DNA of 64,000 nt from Aedes albopictus (lineage: Eukaryota; Arthropoda; Insecta; Diptera; Culicidae), in assembly GCF_035046485.1 (NCBI RefSeq), contig NC_085136.1, positions 76,401,734 to 76,465,733 on the forward strand, in the 5' to 3' direction. The translations under genes were made by a program, and so were the position numbers. Below are positions 35,134 to 47,081 of the stretch, piece after piece. The notes under the pieces are model-generated. The model made no database searches, was not told the DNA's origin, and worked only from the letters and a program-made list of their open reading frames with translations. Each line of letters begins with the position of its first letter. Within the stretch, counting starts at the first letter, position 1.

Positions 35134-36467
35134 AGGTACCCCGGGGCAAGTGGGACCTAAAAAAATGCTAATTTGGTTTTGTCATGACAAAAATTTTAGA
35201 ACACAAATTCTTTAATAATTCCAATGGACCCAAAAGACGTTGTTGGTATATTTGTACTTATTAACGTGCATAAAAATTGTTTCAAAATTTTTACATTCCA
35301 TATATTTTGCATATAATGAAAAGTGTAGCAGATCTTCATTTACTGCGTTTCACGGGGCAAGTGGAACCTATTCAGAGTTTTTGTTCAAAGGGCTTAATAT
35401 AAGTTGCAACAAATAAGGTAACATAAATCATAAATCTCTTATATGAATGACTATGTTTAGAGATTAAAATAAGAAGAGGTTTATGGTATCATGCATAAAT
35501 TACGTAACACTTAACAAATCGCTGGGGAAAAAACTTAAATCAACTCTAGTAGCTCATACAAAATAAATTGATTTTTTTATACAAAAAGCGCCATAAAGTG
35601 AAGAGACAAAAGATTTCAAAACTTGGTCTCTATATTATATAGTTGACGAATCTCGCCAATAGTAAATCTGAGGTTTCGAGATTTTCAGTAATATCTTCTC
35701 CTTACATAATCTTACGATCATTAAATAATGTTTTTGTAATCATGAATTTTGAAAAGGCTGTTTCCCTAATTTTTTTATGGACGATATCTGAATGCTCAGA
35801 AGAATGCATTATGCAGCGTTAAGTGAAAAAATAATGGAAGATATTAAGAGGAAAACATAAAAAATACATGCTTTTGATTTTTTGTTTTACCCAAGGTTTT
35901 TCTATTTTAAACAAGAATTTCATAATCTAAATAGAGGTAATAAAGTATGATTCGACAGTAGATTACTTAACGTGTCAATTTTAATTGACTATCGTGCTAA
36001 TTTCATCTTCGGCTGAACAATACGAGATGAACCCATAAAATTGTGTTTGTTTATTCTCATAGGTCCCACTTGCCCCAGATAGCGAAATGCTCTGGGGCAA
36101 CTGAGAGCAGTAAACTAAAGGTAATAAATAAAAATAAAATACAGCATTTTCGCTTGAAATCATTTGCAAGAACTAGAAACACTAGCCTGAAACCAAAAAA
36201 GTATTTGCAGAATAACAAATCTATTTTTAAACGACGAATGTAGTAGAGCACGTCAATCTCACCTAGTGAATTGAAAATTACATATGAACAACAATAACGT
36301 ATATGGTCTCTTTATGGTTGAAACAATAACATTTTTTGTATTCAAAGTATCCGTAGGTGTGATACCTATGTTTTCCATGAAGAATGTTAGTCTTAAAAAT
36401 AAATAATAAAAAAAATACTAGCTATAGGTCTCACTTGCCCCCGATTCTCACTTGCCCCGGGGTACCT
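35134..36467. mobile_element. 1.33-kb TA-flanked element with GGGGCAAGTG ends
   Basis: Inverted ends AGGTACCCCGGGGCAAGTG lie inside TA at 35132-35133 and 36468-36469. The GGGGCAAGTGG word recurs subterminally (about 35354) and in inverse with GGTCCCACTTGCCCC (about 36061) and near 36427. No transposase is visible in the AT-rich interior. Open frames at 35981-36251 are short and unrecognised. Confidence 0.8.
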
Positions 36468-36631
36468 TAGTGTTTTTTTTTTAATCAAAATGAATCGTTT
36501 TTGAGAAACGTTATGGGGTGGCCTGCAGCAAATAGATTGTCGGTACGCATGTAAACTGTACATCCAAAAACTTTTGTTTCAATTTGATTGACCTATAACT
36601 CGAAATATGTACCTTACACAATCTTAATGTA

Positions 36632-37621
36632 CCGTAAAATGGGGTAACTTTGATAGTTTTTCAGCGAATTTTCTCAATATTTTTACATGTAACAGTATTT
36701 CCCCGAGTTTTATATTTTTAAAACAAGTACTGGGGTATCAGTTATCAATTACAATTAAAAGATTCGATAATCTGAAATATTTTAGATAACTTTTAGTTTT
36801 TCATATAACCGAAAATCAGATTTTCATTTTGGGGTAACTTTGATAATGCCCTAAAAGCACATCAAATCTCAAAAAATAATCACAGATTGAAATCTTAAGC
36901 GTATGAACATGATGAGAGAAGGCTTGTGGAATATATTAAATAGAATTTTAATATCAAAACATTGATATTTTACTAAATTCTACATATAAAAATGAGTTTG
37001 TGCAGTATTGAGTGCAAAATACAATAAATTTAGCTATCAAAAATCATTATCTTTGTAATAATGAATGCTTAACGGTACATCAACATATGATTACATGCTT
37101 TGCATGGTAAGTTTTCTTTTTTTGAGTAATTTTTTTAATGTTTTATTAACAAATTTTGAACAACACATATTTATCTACATGAAATTACAAGGGCATTGCA
37201 TACTTTTAGGCGTTTATCAATGTATGGAGATTTATGTCACATTTTACAAAATTGCTTCCATTTCATAAAAACACACTTCGTTAAGAGATTCAAGGCCAGA
37301 TTTGGAATCTACTATGATGAATCTATCGAGAATAAGAGTCCATTCATTGAAAAAATAGTTTTAACGAAGTCGTATAGCAGTTTGTTGGAAGGGGTTGATA
37401 AATGACAAAAATATCAACAGTTTTTATTTTTTGTCTAAATAGTTGTATATAAACTAGATTTTAATGAAAATTCGTCTAAGATGAACTTTCATATGTACAG
37501 AATTGATTTACGTTTACCTTTTTCTTAACTGGTTGAAGGAATCATAGTTATAAGATAAATTACACAATGCCTGTCGTACTATCAAAGTTACCCGCATTAT
37601 CAAAGATACCCCGTTTTACGG
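36632..37621. mobile_element. 0.99-kb TA-flanked element with CCGTAAAA ends
   Basis: The left end CCGTAAAATGGGGTAACTTT is mirrored at the right by CCCCGTTTTACGG, with TA at 36630-36631 and 37622-37623. TTTGGGGTAACTTTGATAA recurs near 36830, and ATCAAAGTTACC near 37581. Small frames at 37065-37405 have no recognisable domain. It is noncoding as far as I can tell. Confidence 0.8.
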
Positions 37622-37776
37622 TACTTCATACCATATGAAATCGAAGTACATATTTCTCCCTTCAGAAGTAAATCCAAAAACTCATTCAGCGATTTCGCAA
37701 CAACCGACATTCTCCAACCACCGCCCAAGCGAAGTTGTAAACAGTCACGTGGTGGTGTAAACACAAACAACTGCTA

Positions 37777-38714
37777 AGGACTGTATCGGAAATTAACTAT
37801 AAACATTCAAAATGCTCTATCTCGACGCACGGTTGTCTTTTCATTCCGGTTCTTCTATGAAATCTTCACAATATAGTTAAATTTAGAACAGCTTAAAGAA
37901 ATTTGGAAAATGTTTAGTATTATTGCAAATATGGCTCTATGAGTATATCACACAAAATAACAATTTGTACAAACAGCATTTTATTTTAATTTTTTTAACG
38001 TTTCAAACATCTCTAGCGAAAAAAAATTGTACGGGGAAAAATCTGGAAAATAATGATTATTACTAGCAGTTATGTATACATAACATATCACTCAAAACCG
38101 ACTTTTAAAATTCTTATTTTGGATAGAAAAACCTTCAACATTAAGAATATGGTCTATCCCAAATAAACACCTACTTTTTGGTCGAACTTTGACGCTCTGT
38201 TTTAAATATCTTTAGAGGTTATAAAACTACCTCTTCAACAGATTAAAATACATACCCAATCGAAAAAAATGCAAATTTTCAACTTAATGTATTTTTTATT
38301 TGCGTAATCGTTCTTTGAAGACGCATAAAAAAGAGTTCCTCGAAAAATGGCCCTTTTTTCGTTTTTAAGAATTGCCCTAAACTGCGGAGGAAATTTTTCT
38401 TGATAAAAATAATTTTCCTATATCATGAGCATTCTGGAAAAGAATATATTTGCGCAAAAATAAGTGAAAAAATTAAATATTTTCCCACAGTTTTTGCAAT
38501 TTTAAATTTTTAGGAGGTGTCCAAAATTTTAAAAACATATGTGCAATCTTTGAGATAGAAGTCCAAGTTAAATGATTATTTTTTGAAAATCAGAACTGCC
38601 ACTCTTTATTTAAAAGATTTATATAGTATCTCCAAAAATAAAGTTATGTTTATTTTGAACAGATTATTTTTCAGGCAATTGTGAACGTTTATAGTTAATT
38701 TCCGATACAGTCCT
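37777..38714. mobile_element. 0.94-kb TA-flanked element with AGGACTGTATCGG ends
   Basis: AGGACTGTATCGGAAATTAA at the left is matched in inverse at the right, and the pairing continues through CTATAAACRTTC. TA lies at 37775-37776 and 38715-38716. The interior is AT-rich with no recognised frame. Confidence 0.85.
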
Positions 38715-38716
38715 TA

Positions 38717-40503
38717 TGCTAGCTGAGGTTCAATTTCTCAACAGGTGCCGATGCCGCGCGCACTGTTTGGAGTTTTACGCAACTTCGCGCACCGCACATT
38801 CCATTCACGCCATGCTCTCTACCTCTAAACCATAGCATCATCATCCATGCCTCACCGAGAAAATACCTAAAAAAAACTTCCTGCTCCGAGAAAAGAAGTT
38901 CTTCTTCAAACAAGCCGACCGACGACTCGACGAGCCTCCCACATGACGAGACGACGATCGACACACGGCTCTGGCTCTGGGATGCAGTTACATACCACCC
39001 CGCCTCGCGCGTTGGTTCTCTCCGTGGTCTTTCCCCTCAATAGCGTTGGGTGTAATTAAAGTGTCTTAATTTTTCTAATTATGCTCCACTGGCTGTGCGT
39101 GCGTTCGTGCGTACGTCCATGCGTGCGGTAAATATCAGCTGAGCAAAACGCGGAAACCATTCTCACTTTTGGATCGTTCCTCCACACCCCGGCCCCAGCT
39201 GCATGGCGGGAGGGCTGATCTCGCGCCCGCTATACAATCGAAGGCCCTTGGGTCGGGTGTGAAGTTCCCTTTCACCGTGGCGAAGGTAAGACGACACCAT
39301 ACCTACTAGACACCTTTACCTGTTCGACGGCGGGCGGCGGTGGCCTAGATTTCTTGGCCCCAGGTCCCGCTTCATTCGGACCATCAAAAAGCAATGATGA
39401 TGATGAAGCTACTCTACTGCTGAGGTGCCATGAGGTGGAGAAATGCGGTAGGGATGCCCTTAATGTGGACCGTGATTATTACCACCGCACCACCGATTTG
39501 GCGGCGTGAGACGTTCATCATCATCATCATCTCCAGCAGCAACAGCTGTGAAAAGGGTTGCAGGGTTTTTAATTCCACTCCACAAAAACTCCAGTGGAAA
39601 GTTTGCGGTAATTACTGGTCCACGGACGGCGGACGGTAGTGAACTTCTAAAAGGGTCTCGAGTTGGAATCGTGAGTGGTCTTTAGATTTATTAGCTTTTT
39701 TTATTAGATGGTTCAGGTTGAACCGGAAGCTCAACGAAATTCCACCAACTGAGATGTTCAAAATCAGCAAGTTCAACGTCCAACACCAGAAGTCTTTTGA
39801 GATTGTCGCACTTGTCAATCGTCGTGGTTTACGACTTTCCAACGAACCTCAATCACCAGGCTTTTCCAAAATGTCAGCAACATAATTTATTCGCCGTGCC
39901 GTGCCCTCGAGGCTGCCATCGCGTATCAAATTAAACAAAAATTAATAATCCCCAAATTGATTTCCGATTGGGGCCCCCAATCATCACCGAACTAGAGCTA
40001 CTGGACAGCTACCGCTACCGCCATGCCGAAATATCCCCAATCAGAGTCGTCTTAGTGCCAAACTATTTGCCTCGGGCCACCGCATTACGCCCCTCGTTTT
40101 GTGATGGGGGAGCCTAATTTTTGGAATCGAAAATTCCAACTTCTTTTCATTTCAGTGGATCGAATCAATCCTTTCAATTTCGTTTTCACCATTCCATTGC
40201 GTTGAAATGGACGTAACTATTTCGGCTTTTCCTGCTTCGAATCCGATTCCGAGTCCAATTGATTTATGTTCTTGCCACCCATCGCCGCAACACTACCAGA
40301 GCCATATCGTACCAACATCGATTTTGAAAGCCAGTGGAAATCATTCGGACATGCCTAGGTTTTGTTTTGCGCCATGTTTTGTGTTTTATTGCTGGGTAGG
40401 AAGACAGTTGCGCAGATCTTTGTTGAAGTTGGTTCCAGAGGTAGTACCCCACACAAGCAGACATTACCCTTCTTTTATACGTTCTGTACAAACATGAAGC
40501 GCC
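38717..40503. other. Relatively GC-rich sequence without recognised repeats
   Basis: Base composition shifts to GC-richer, with CG-dense stretches at 38740-39030 and 39180-39360, and no element ends are seen. Short frames (38719-38964 minus, 39430-39639 plus, 40207-40497 plus) lack recognisable domains. A splice-donor-like AAGGTAAGA occurs near 39284, but no exon can be defined. Host regulatory or intronic DNA is possible. Confidence 0.4.
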
Positions 40504-40506
40504 TTA

Positions 40507-40648
40507 AGCTGTAGTACACAGGGTCAAACATTTATCCAAAAAGAAACCAAAGCTCAAACATCTTGTTTGACTCGACCATTAGTGTCAAAGTGATGTTGTT
40601 TCTTGAGTTCTTTCCTTGTTACATATTTGACCCTGTGTACTTCAGGCC
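40507..40648. mobile_element. 142-bp MITE, GTACACAGGGTCAAA ends
   Basis: GTAGTACACAGGGTCAAACA near the left is mirrored by TTTGACCCTGTGTAC near the right, with TTA at 40504-40506 and 40649-40651. It is noncoding. Confidence 0.7.
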
Positions 40649-40679
40649 TTAGCATTTTGCAATATATGAATTCGAAATA

Positions 40680-40871
40680 GGGTGACGATGGATATTATCG
40701 GCAGGTTTGTTCTCTTCGTCATGGGGGGCTTTTGTGGGCCGAATTGCCTGAAATTTGGACATATAACTCAGCTTGGTTGGGAAGGATTTGAGGCCAACTC
40801 TGAGACCTACAGGTTTCAAAAAACCCCACATGACGAAGAGAACAAAACGGCCGAGAATACGTAAGTTCCCC
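40680..40871. mobile_element. 192-bp fold-back MITE with TA duplication
   Basis: Long imperfect inverted arms contain TTTGTTCTCTTCGTCATG (left) and CATGACGAAGAGAACAAA (right), bounded by GGG and CCC with TA at 40678-40679 and 40872-40873. Overlapping open frames on both strands (40649-40864) arise from the palindrome and are not genes. Confidence 0.75.
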
Positions 40872-41012
40872 TATATGGTCTTTTTTAGCGGTGCACAATT
40901 TTCTGCTTCAAATTTATAACAGTCTTAAAATATGGAACCCAAATTAACTGTTATAAATTTGAAAGAGAGATTGGGATTTGCGTTTATCGTGGGGCTTTCG
41001 ATGTCAGTTTGT

Positions 41013-41390
41013 AGACGAGCTTAGTGGTCTCGTGGCTACCGCTTTTGATTCATATGCAGAAGGTCCTGGGTTCAATCCCTGGCTCGTCCCTTTCCTCCTA
41101 CTTTGTATCTTTCTGTCTACTTTCTCTCTCACTCTCTCTCTCCTACATATACATCTAATGTATATTCTATGTTCGTAGCGATCGCTAGAACCAGAAACGG
41201 ATTGAAAAAAATTCGTTTCTCTTCCTTCCAACTTTCATCACAGCACAGTGTCAATCTATCATATAACGCCTACAAGTTATGCAACCAAGCGGACTGTGCC
41301 GCTTCACAGTAATCTTCACACAATCTATCGCTTTACGCCTGGCATCCTTGCACCAATGCATGATCCATGTGCCAAAAATTAAAAAAAAAA
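41013..41390 (+). mobile_element. tRNA-derived SINE
   Basis: The head at 41013-41089 resembles a tRNA. The acceptor strands (AGACGAG and CTCGTCC) pair at six of seven positions. An A-box-like TTAGTGG and a B box GGTTCAATCCC give an RNA polymerase III promoter. The anticodon arm is degenerate. A nonhomologous body follows and ends in an A-run at about 41381-41390. No clear target duplication is seen. A hairpin with ATTTATAACAGT arms lies just upstream at 40908-40962. Confidence 0.7.
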
Positions 41391-41943
41391 CCCTAATTAA
41401 TCCACCTAGCGGTGATGGTGCCTTTCTCGTGCTTTAAAATATCCTTTCAACAAAACTCGAGCGACATGTTGATGGCATTGACATAAATACAAAATGAAAA
41501 CTGCTTGCTAAATCTTCAATATGGATACATTTTATATTAGCATAACATCCAATATTCAGAAAATATAAGACAATGATTCAAAACTCAAACCAAACAAGTG
41601 TCATGAAGCCGCAAAATTATGAAACGTCATTTTAGATTTTCCGGTCATCATTTTATGACTCCGGATATCTACTCCAACTAAACTAACCGCCATCTTGAAC
41701 ATTGAGACACCATCTTGGATGTTCTGGTACTCATTTTTGGACTCTGCACCTAAAATTACATAAAATAGTCGCCGTATTGAATTTTGGCATGTCGTTTATG
41801 ATTTTCTGGTTACCAGTTTTGGACGAAGACCGGCATTCTTCCCCATTCAAATTATAGTCATATTGCAGACCTTGTGAAACAGCGCACAGCTTGGGTTTTC
41901 TGATTACAAATTTTGAATTCTGGACATATTTTCATACAAAATA

Positions 41944-42522
41944 CAGTATCGGACAAAAAACAATGCACCAAAGCCGTTTTCCCATACAAACTACTCAACT
42001 TCAGATTGCCATATCTCTGTTATTTCTCATGCGACTGTTTTCATTTTTCTGTGGCGAACTACAAAGCATTTCAATTTTCAAAATATTTTGAAAAAGTTCT
42101 GTAATATCTATTGATACAAAAGTTACAGATAGGTTGAATTTTGACAATAAAAATGCACCAAGACATGAAGTTCAATAACAAAAATGGTTACGTCATATCA
42201 TTATGTTGTCTTCGGCAAATATGTTTCTTGTGTGATAACGAATAAATTAGCTGAAGAGACCAACATTATTTGACTTCAGCATTTTTAGAAATAAGATTTT
42301 TTGTCTTGGTGCATTTTTATTGTCAAAATACAACCGTCTGTAACTATTACATCAATAGCTATCACCGAACTTTATTCTATAGTTTAAAAAAATTGAAACG
42401 TTTTGTAGCTCGACACAGAAAAATGAAAACAGTCGCTTGAGAAATGACTAAGATGTGGCAATCTGAAGTTGACTAGTTTGTATGGGAAAACGACTTTGGT
42501 GCATTTTTATTGTCCGATACTG
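41944..42522. mobile_element. 579-bp fold-back Tc1/mariner-type MITE
   Basis: The ends CAGTATCGGACAAAAA and their complement sit inside TA at 41942-41943 and 42523-42524. The arms pair for about 230 bases; GCACCAAAG, TTTTCCCATACAAACTA and TGACAATAAAAATGCACC recur in inverse. The terminal CAGTAT resembles the end of the element at 16718 but the rest differs. It is noncoding. Confidence 0.85.
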
Positions 42523-42763
42523 TATGCCCATAATGCAAGAATCAAAAATCCTATAAAATAGGCACTAACTTGAATACTGGGCCATTATCTTGGACTTTGG
42601 ACCGCTATCTTGGATACTCTGGTGGACTCCGAACATATTTCCCATACCAAATACACTTATTTTACATAGTTTTAGAGCTCAAAATTGATGAGATCGCTTT
42701 AGTTTTGTCTATATTTTGTTCTCATATATGAGGACTTAGACCTATTCGTCACTATTGTTAGCA

Positions 42764-44760
42764 ACATGTGACGTATGTATGGGTTTGGTTCATTTTTATA
42801 TTTGGTAATTTCCGGTGGGATAGCCGGATCTGATTCCATTAGTCATGGACCATGACACTACCGGTTGTCCCAATTATGGTCTGAGAATATTTTATTGCTA
42901 TTTATTCACCTTTACTTAATCACCGCGATTTGATATATCACATGAATGGGTTTGCTTCTCTTTTACTTCAAACCACTTTCGAAGCCACAGCTGAACCCGC
43001 AACACTACCGGGAATCTAATGTGGTCTGACCCTATTTTTCCATCAGATTGTCGATAAGTCGTGATCAGTCTTGTTAGAGATCACAGTCATTTGAACCTTT
43101 TCGTCGATATTCGGCCTCCTTTGTCTCCGACATTCGCAACACAAGCAATCAAACTACTGTTCGAAACAAAAATGTCAAACGAATGCACTTCCCCACGATT
43201 GCGACTTCGGGAGACGGTTCGGCTTTTGTTATTCCTGTCTTCTTCCATAATAAGAGCTATGTTGCCCATCTGTGTGTCGTATTCAATGCAACATGCAATA
43301 ATAAACTAATATTAACATTCATAATCGGAATTGGCTGAAAATCTATGCGTAAAACTAGAATTAGACACATGTGATCGTGTCAGATGACATTGATTTGACC
43401 CTTTCTCATGTTTATTGATCTTCGTTCTACTGCTCGTGTTGTGTGTAGGTGAGAGGTAACGATAGCGCACGAATGTGCGACACCCGACTGCGGCAACGAA
43501 ATGAAGGTAGTAAAAAGTGTCGAGTGTTTACAAGACTGGTCGTGATTTGATGTACCGCATCCATGGGTTTGGTTAAATTTTACATTTTACTGCTCGGATC
43601 TGATTCCGGGTAACTACCGGCTGAACCAAATATGGTCTAACATTATTGTCTTGTTAACTGCTCATCGGTTAACCAAAAACGCTGCAAATTGAAGGTGTCA
43701 CATGCAGGGTTTGACAATTTCGACGGGGCTCTCGGAACCAATTCCGGAACACTACCAGTTGTCTCTAGTGTGATCTAAGGCTATTTTCTGGCTAACTATT
43801 CATCAGGTTATCGCAAAAGCCATGATTTGATGTGTCACATGCCTGGATTTGGTTTACTTTTACATTTGGCCTCTTCCAGCCACTCAAAACCGATTCCGAA
43901 ATACTTGCTGGCCGTTCATTAGGTAATCTAAAAAGCCGCTATTTGATGTGACGCATGTACGGGTTTGTTTCTCTTTCAGATTTAATCACTTCGGCAGGAA
44001 CCGCGGAACGGGTTCCGGAACACTACTGGTTCAGATATGGTCTGAGATGGTTTTCCTGCTCATTGTCCATCAGGTCATCGAAAATGCCGTGGTTTGATGT
44101 GTCGCATGTATGGGTTTGGTTCAATTGTATATTTGGCCACTTCCAGCGGGACGCCTAGAACCGGTTCCGGAACACTACCGGTTCAGATATGGTCTGAGAT
44201 GATTTTCCTGCTCATTATCCATCAGGTCATCGAAAATGCCGTGGTTTGATGTGCCGCATGCATGGGTTTGGTTCAATTGTATATATGGCCACTTCCAGCG
44301 GGACGCCTAGAACCGGTTTCGGAACACTACCGGTTCAGATATGGTCTGAGATGATTTTCCTGCTCATTATCCATCAGGTCATCGAAAATGTCGTGGTTTG
44401 ATGTGTCGCATGCATGGGTTTGGTTCAATTGTATTTTTGACCACTTCCAGTGGAACGCCTAGAACCGGTTTCGGAACACTACCGGTTCAGATATGGTCTG
44501 AGACTATTTTCCTTCTAACCGTTCATCAGGTTAATGAAAAAGCCGCTATTTGATATGTCGCATGCATGGGTTTGTAGCATTTTAATATTTGACCACTTCC
44601 GGCGGGATACTCGGAGCCGGTTCCGGGACACTACCGGTTCAGATATGGTCTGAGACTATTTTCTTGCTTACCGTCAATCAGATTATCGAAAAAGCCGCGG
44701 TTTGATGTGTCGCATGCATGGGTTTGTAGCATTTTCATATCTGGCCCCTTCCTGGGGTAC
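42764..44760 (+). repeat. Satellite-like tandem array, period about 152 bp
   Basis: About eleven units start with TTTGATGTGTCGCATGCATG-like sequence. Each continues through TGGGTTTGGTT, GGCCACTTCCAGCGGGA, CCGGTTCCGGAACACTACCG, ATATGGTCTGAGA and CCATCAGGTCATCGAAAA. Well-preserved starts at about 44091, 44241, 44395, 44546 and 44699 give spacings of 150-154. Units 5' of 43950 are more diverged. One unit is interrupted by a hAT-type MITE. Confidence 0.85.
43066..43538. mobile_element. 473-bp hAT-type nonautonomous element
   Basis: Short inverted ends CAGTCTTGT/ACAAGACTG lie inside a perfect 8-base duplication, GTCGTGAT, at 43058-43065 and 43539-43546. Removing it restores an uninterrupted satellite unit. 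The 8-bp duplication and CAG start fit hAT. The frames at 43061-43309 have no transposase motif. Confidence 0.8.
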
Positions 44761-44920
44761 CGGTCCGGAACACCTAAATGGCCATAACTCCGGAACGGCT
44801 GGACCGATTCGAACCATTTTCAATAGGAAACAATGGGACCAGATTCCGCGTCGAATGAACCATCGGTCATTAAAATCGGATGAGGTTTACTGCCAAAAAG
44901 TGATGTGAGTTTTTTTGTAC

Positions 44921-44977
44921 ACACACATACACACACACATACATACACACACACACATACATACACACACACAGACA
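44921..44977 (+). repeat. (CA)n/(CATA)n microsatellite
   Basis: Runs of ACACACAC broken by CATACA units, within the right part of the large degraded element. Confidence 0.9.
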
Positions 44978-45106
44978 TCACCTCAATTCGTCGAGCTGAG
45001 TTGATTGGTATATGTGACTCGACCCTCCGGGCCTTCTATCAAAAAGTCGTTTTTGGAGTGAACATATAGCCTTTCCAGTACACTTAGTGTACGAGAAAGG
45101 CAAAAC

Positions 45107-46689
45107 ATTTCCCACCATCACACCAACATCCTTGTGCAGGCGTAGAGGATTCAACGGCCTGATGTGGGCAAGCGATTGCAATCATCACTTCCCTCCCCTT
45201 CCCCATTGACCTGCAACCTGACGCAGCAGGCGCCATTGTCGCCTAAAAAATACAAGATCACCAACGCTCACACACTGAAGATGCCTGTTAGTCGCAAGCA
45301 GCTATCTCATTGGTTCCTTGTGTGAGTGTAGCTGATCTGGCGATACTGGAATAGCAACTGCGGGCGGTCAATCAAGCTCAAGCTCAAGAAATCTTTGCTG
45401 AAAATATCATTCTTTTAAAAAGAAAGAATCACGCGATACGCGAAAAGATATCGTCGTGAGATCGTCCAATGGACACCAAGGTCTCCAATGGTATCTTGTT
45501 GATGGATAAAAAGCGATCGGAAATTAATCAAAATTGGCTTGGAACAAACTATGTTTTTTGTTGAAATTTCTGTCGAGGCGTTTTTATGGCTGTCAAAACA
45601 GAACACCCGACGAACTAGTTATTTCTACTCAGCAAAATAGTTCAAAACATTGAATAGAAACAACTACCGCGGGAAGTCAAATCAAACTAATATTTCGTTT
45701 GGGCCAAATTCATCTCTGACATGCGGTTAAATCAAGCGGAAATTTGTTCGTGCTTACTATTCATTTACCCAGTGGAACAATGAAAACTTTTTTGTTCGAC
45801 GACAAATTTTCTCCAAGTGGAATCGAGCTTACACTCTGTGGCTTATAATACCTATACCTAAACGACAGGTGCCGCTAATCATCCACGGAGTCCACACGGT
45901 TGCTGCTGTGCAGATATGGCCGCAACAATGGCTGCCTATCATTTAACTAAAATATCCTCACGCATTTCCAAGGCGCAAATTTTAAGCTTCATCAATCAAA
46001 ACAATCTGAAAATGCTACTCGTTGCATGATTACTTGCAGTGAACAGCAAGTAGTATTTTCAAACTAACGCATGCGTTTGACGAGTCTTCGAATTTGTGCC
46101 TTGGAAAATGCAAGGCGAAACTGTTTTATTTCAATAGTGATCGCTGATGATCTTCACCTTCAGCGGACAACAAGAAACTCACCTCTTGTAAAATTAATTG
46201 ATCGCTATTGTAAAATTAAAACTAGTGTGAGTTAACTGGCCGCTGTCATTGATCAAACGAACTTTGAAAAAATATTACAAACCATTGAGAAAGAAAACTT
46301 GAAAAACAACGTCTCTTACTTACCTCACCAGAATCTCATTGGACTGAAAATAACTTGTCTTCAGATCAGCAGAATGTGAGCAATGCCTTAATTGTCGCTG
46401 AGATTAATCATACTCCATATTTGAATGAAAAAAGTGAAATATGATCACATCCATTTCTGTATCTTAGCTGAAACGTAATGTGACCGCACTCTCCTCTTTC
46501 AAGCAGTTCTTTTACGAGATCTTAATTTCCTTCATGCCTCGAAACCCCAAACAAACATGCCCCAAACGATAAACATGGCTTTTAGTCACACTTTCCACGA
46601 ATGTGTCTCATTCTCGAATGCATCCGAACGAAAATCGTGACTTTTTATTTGGGTGGGGCCCTTAAATAAAAGTTTGGACGCCCATGATA
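45107..46689. other. Unrecognised sequence containing one small MITE
   Basis: Apart from the MITE at 45962-46111 I recognise nothing in this interval. Open frames are under 70 codons and have no recognisable domain. Confidence 0.4.
45962..46111. mobile_element. 150-bp inverted-repeat MITE
   Basis: GCATTTCCAAGGCGCAAATT at the left is mirrored by AATTTGTGCCTTGGAAAATG at the right, and the inner arms also pair around TGAAAATGCTACT and AGTAGTATTTTCA. No clear target duplication was found, so the edges are approximate. Confidence 0.6.
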
Positions 46690-46760
46690 CCGTGTGCAGC
46701 ATAGTTGTCCCATGTTCATAGGGATTCCCACAGAACATGGGACAATTATGCTGCATACGG
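46690..46760. other. 71-nt near-perfect hairpin
   Basis: The two arms (46690-46717 and 46733-46760) are complementary over 28 positions with about two mismatches and enclose a loop of about 15 bases. The core arm is GCAGCATAGTTGTCCCATG. This could be a small palindromic element or a pre-miRNA-like hairpin; nothing in the sequence proves transcription. Confidence 0.55.
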
Positions 46761-46821
46761 AAGCATACACGAATGAAGTGTTGTATATTTTTGATTTATC
46801 TACCTTCATGAATACTGTGAG

Positions 46822-47074
46822 CACAGACAAACAGACGTAACACTTCGAACATTTTTCGATTCAAATCATAGTCACGGAAACATATTCGCCCAATGTTAAA
46901 ATTACTAAGTTTGGCCGACCATCAACTAGATGGCGGTAGTGAGCAAACGTCAAACTCGAACAAAAACGATGAGAGCGCCACAGGTGGGTAGTTGGCCAAC
47001 TATCAAATTTTGAAAAAGATCGTTAAATCGAAGTACGATGGGAATTATCAGAGTGTTACGTCTGTTTGTCTGTG
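46822..47074 (+). mobile_element. 253-bp MITE, CACAGACAAACAGACG ends (copy B)
   Basis: Inverted ends CACAGACAAACAGACGTAAC are flanked by a perfect 7-base direct repeat, CTGTGAG (46815-46821 and 47075-47081). The interior is homologous to the reverse complement of 30077-30331. A GATGGCGGTAGTGAGCAAAC block lies centrally. It is noncoding. Confidence 0.88.
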
Positions 47075-47081
47075 CTGTGAG

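Larger units (their letters stand above)
41391..45106. mobile_element. Large degraded element with TGCCTTTCTCGT ends (tentative)
   Basis: TGCCTTTCTCGTG near 41418-41430 and ACGAGAAAGGCA near 45091-45102 form short inverted ends around a noncoding 3.7-kb interior. The interior has diverged copies of a GCCATCTTGGA-like phrase (41640-41900 and 42580-42620), a mariner-type MITE, a satellite of about 152 bp and a CA-rich microsatellite. The right part (44760-45106) reads like a common mosquito repeat end. That the two ends belong to one element is inference. Confidence 0.45.

Noticed and set aside
41013..41089. A functional tRNA gene
   Set aside because: The acceptor stem has a mismatch, the T stem needs G-T pairs and the anticodon arm is degenerate. 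The sequence continues into a poly(A)-tailed body, so it is a SINE head.
42764..44760. A CRISPR-like array of regularly spaced repeats
   Set aside because: The whole unit of about 152 bp repeats, with no unique spacers, and the context is eukaryotic transposons.
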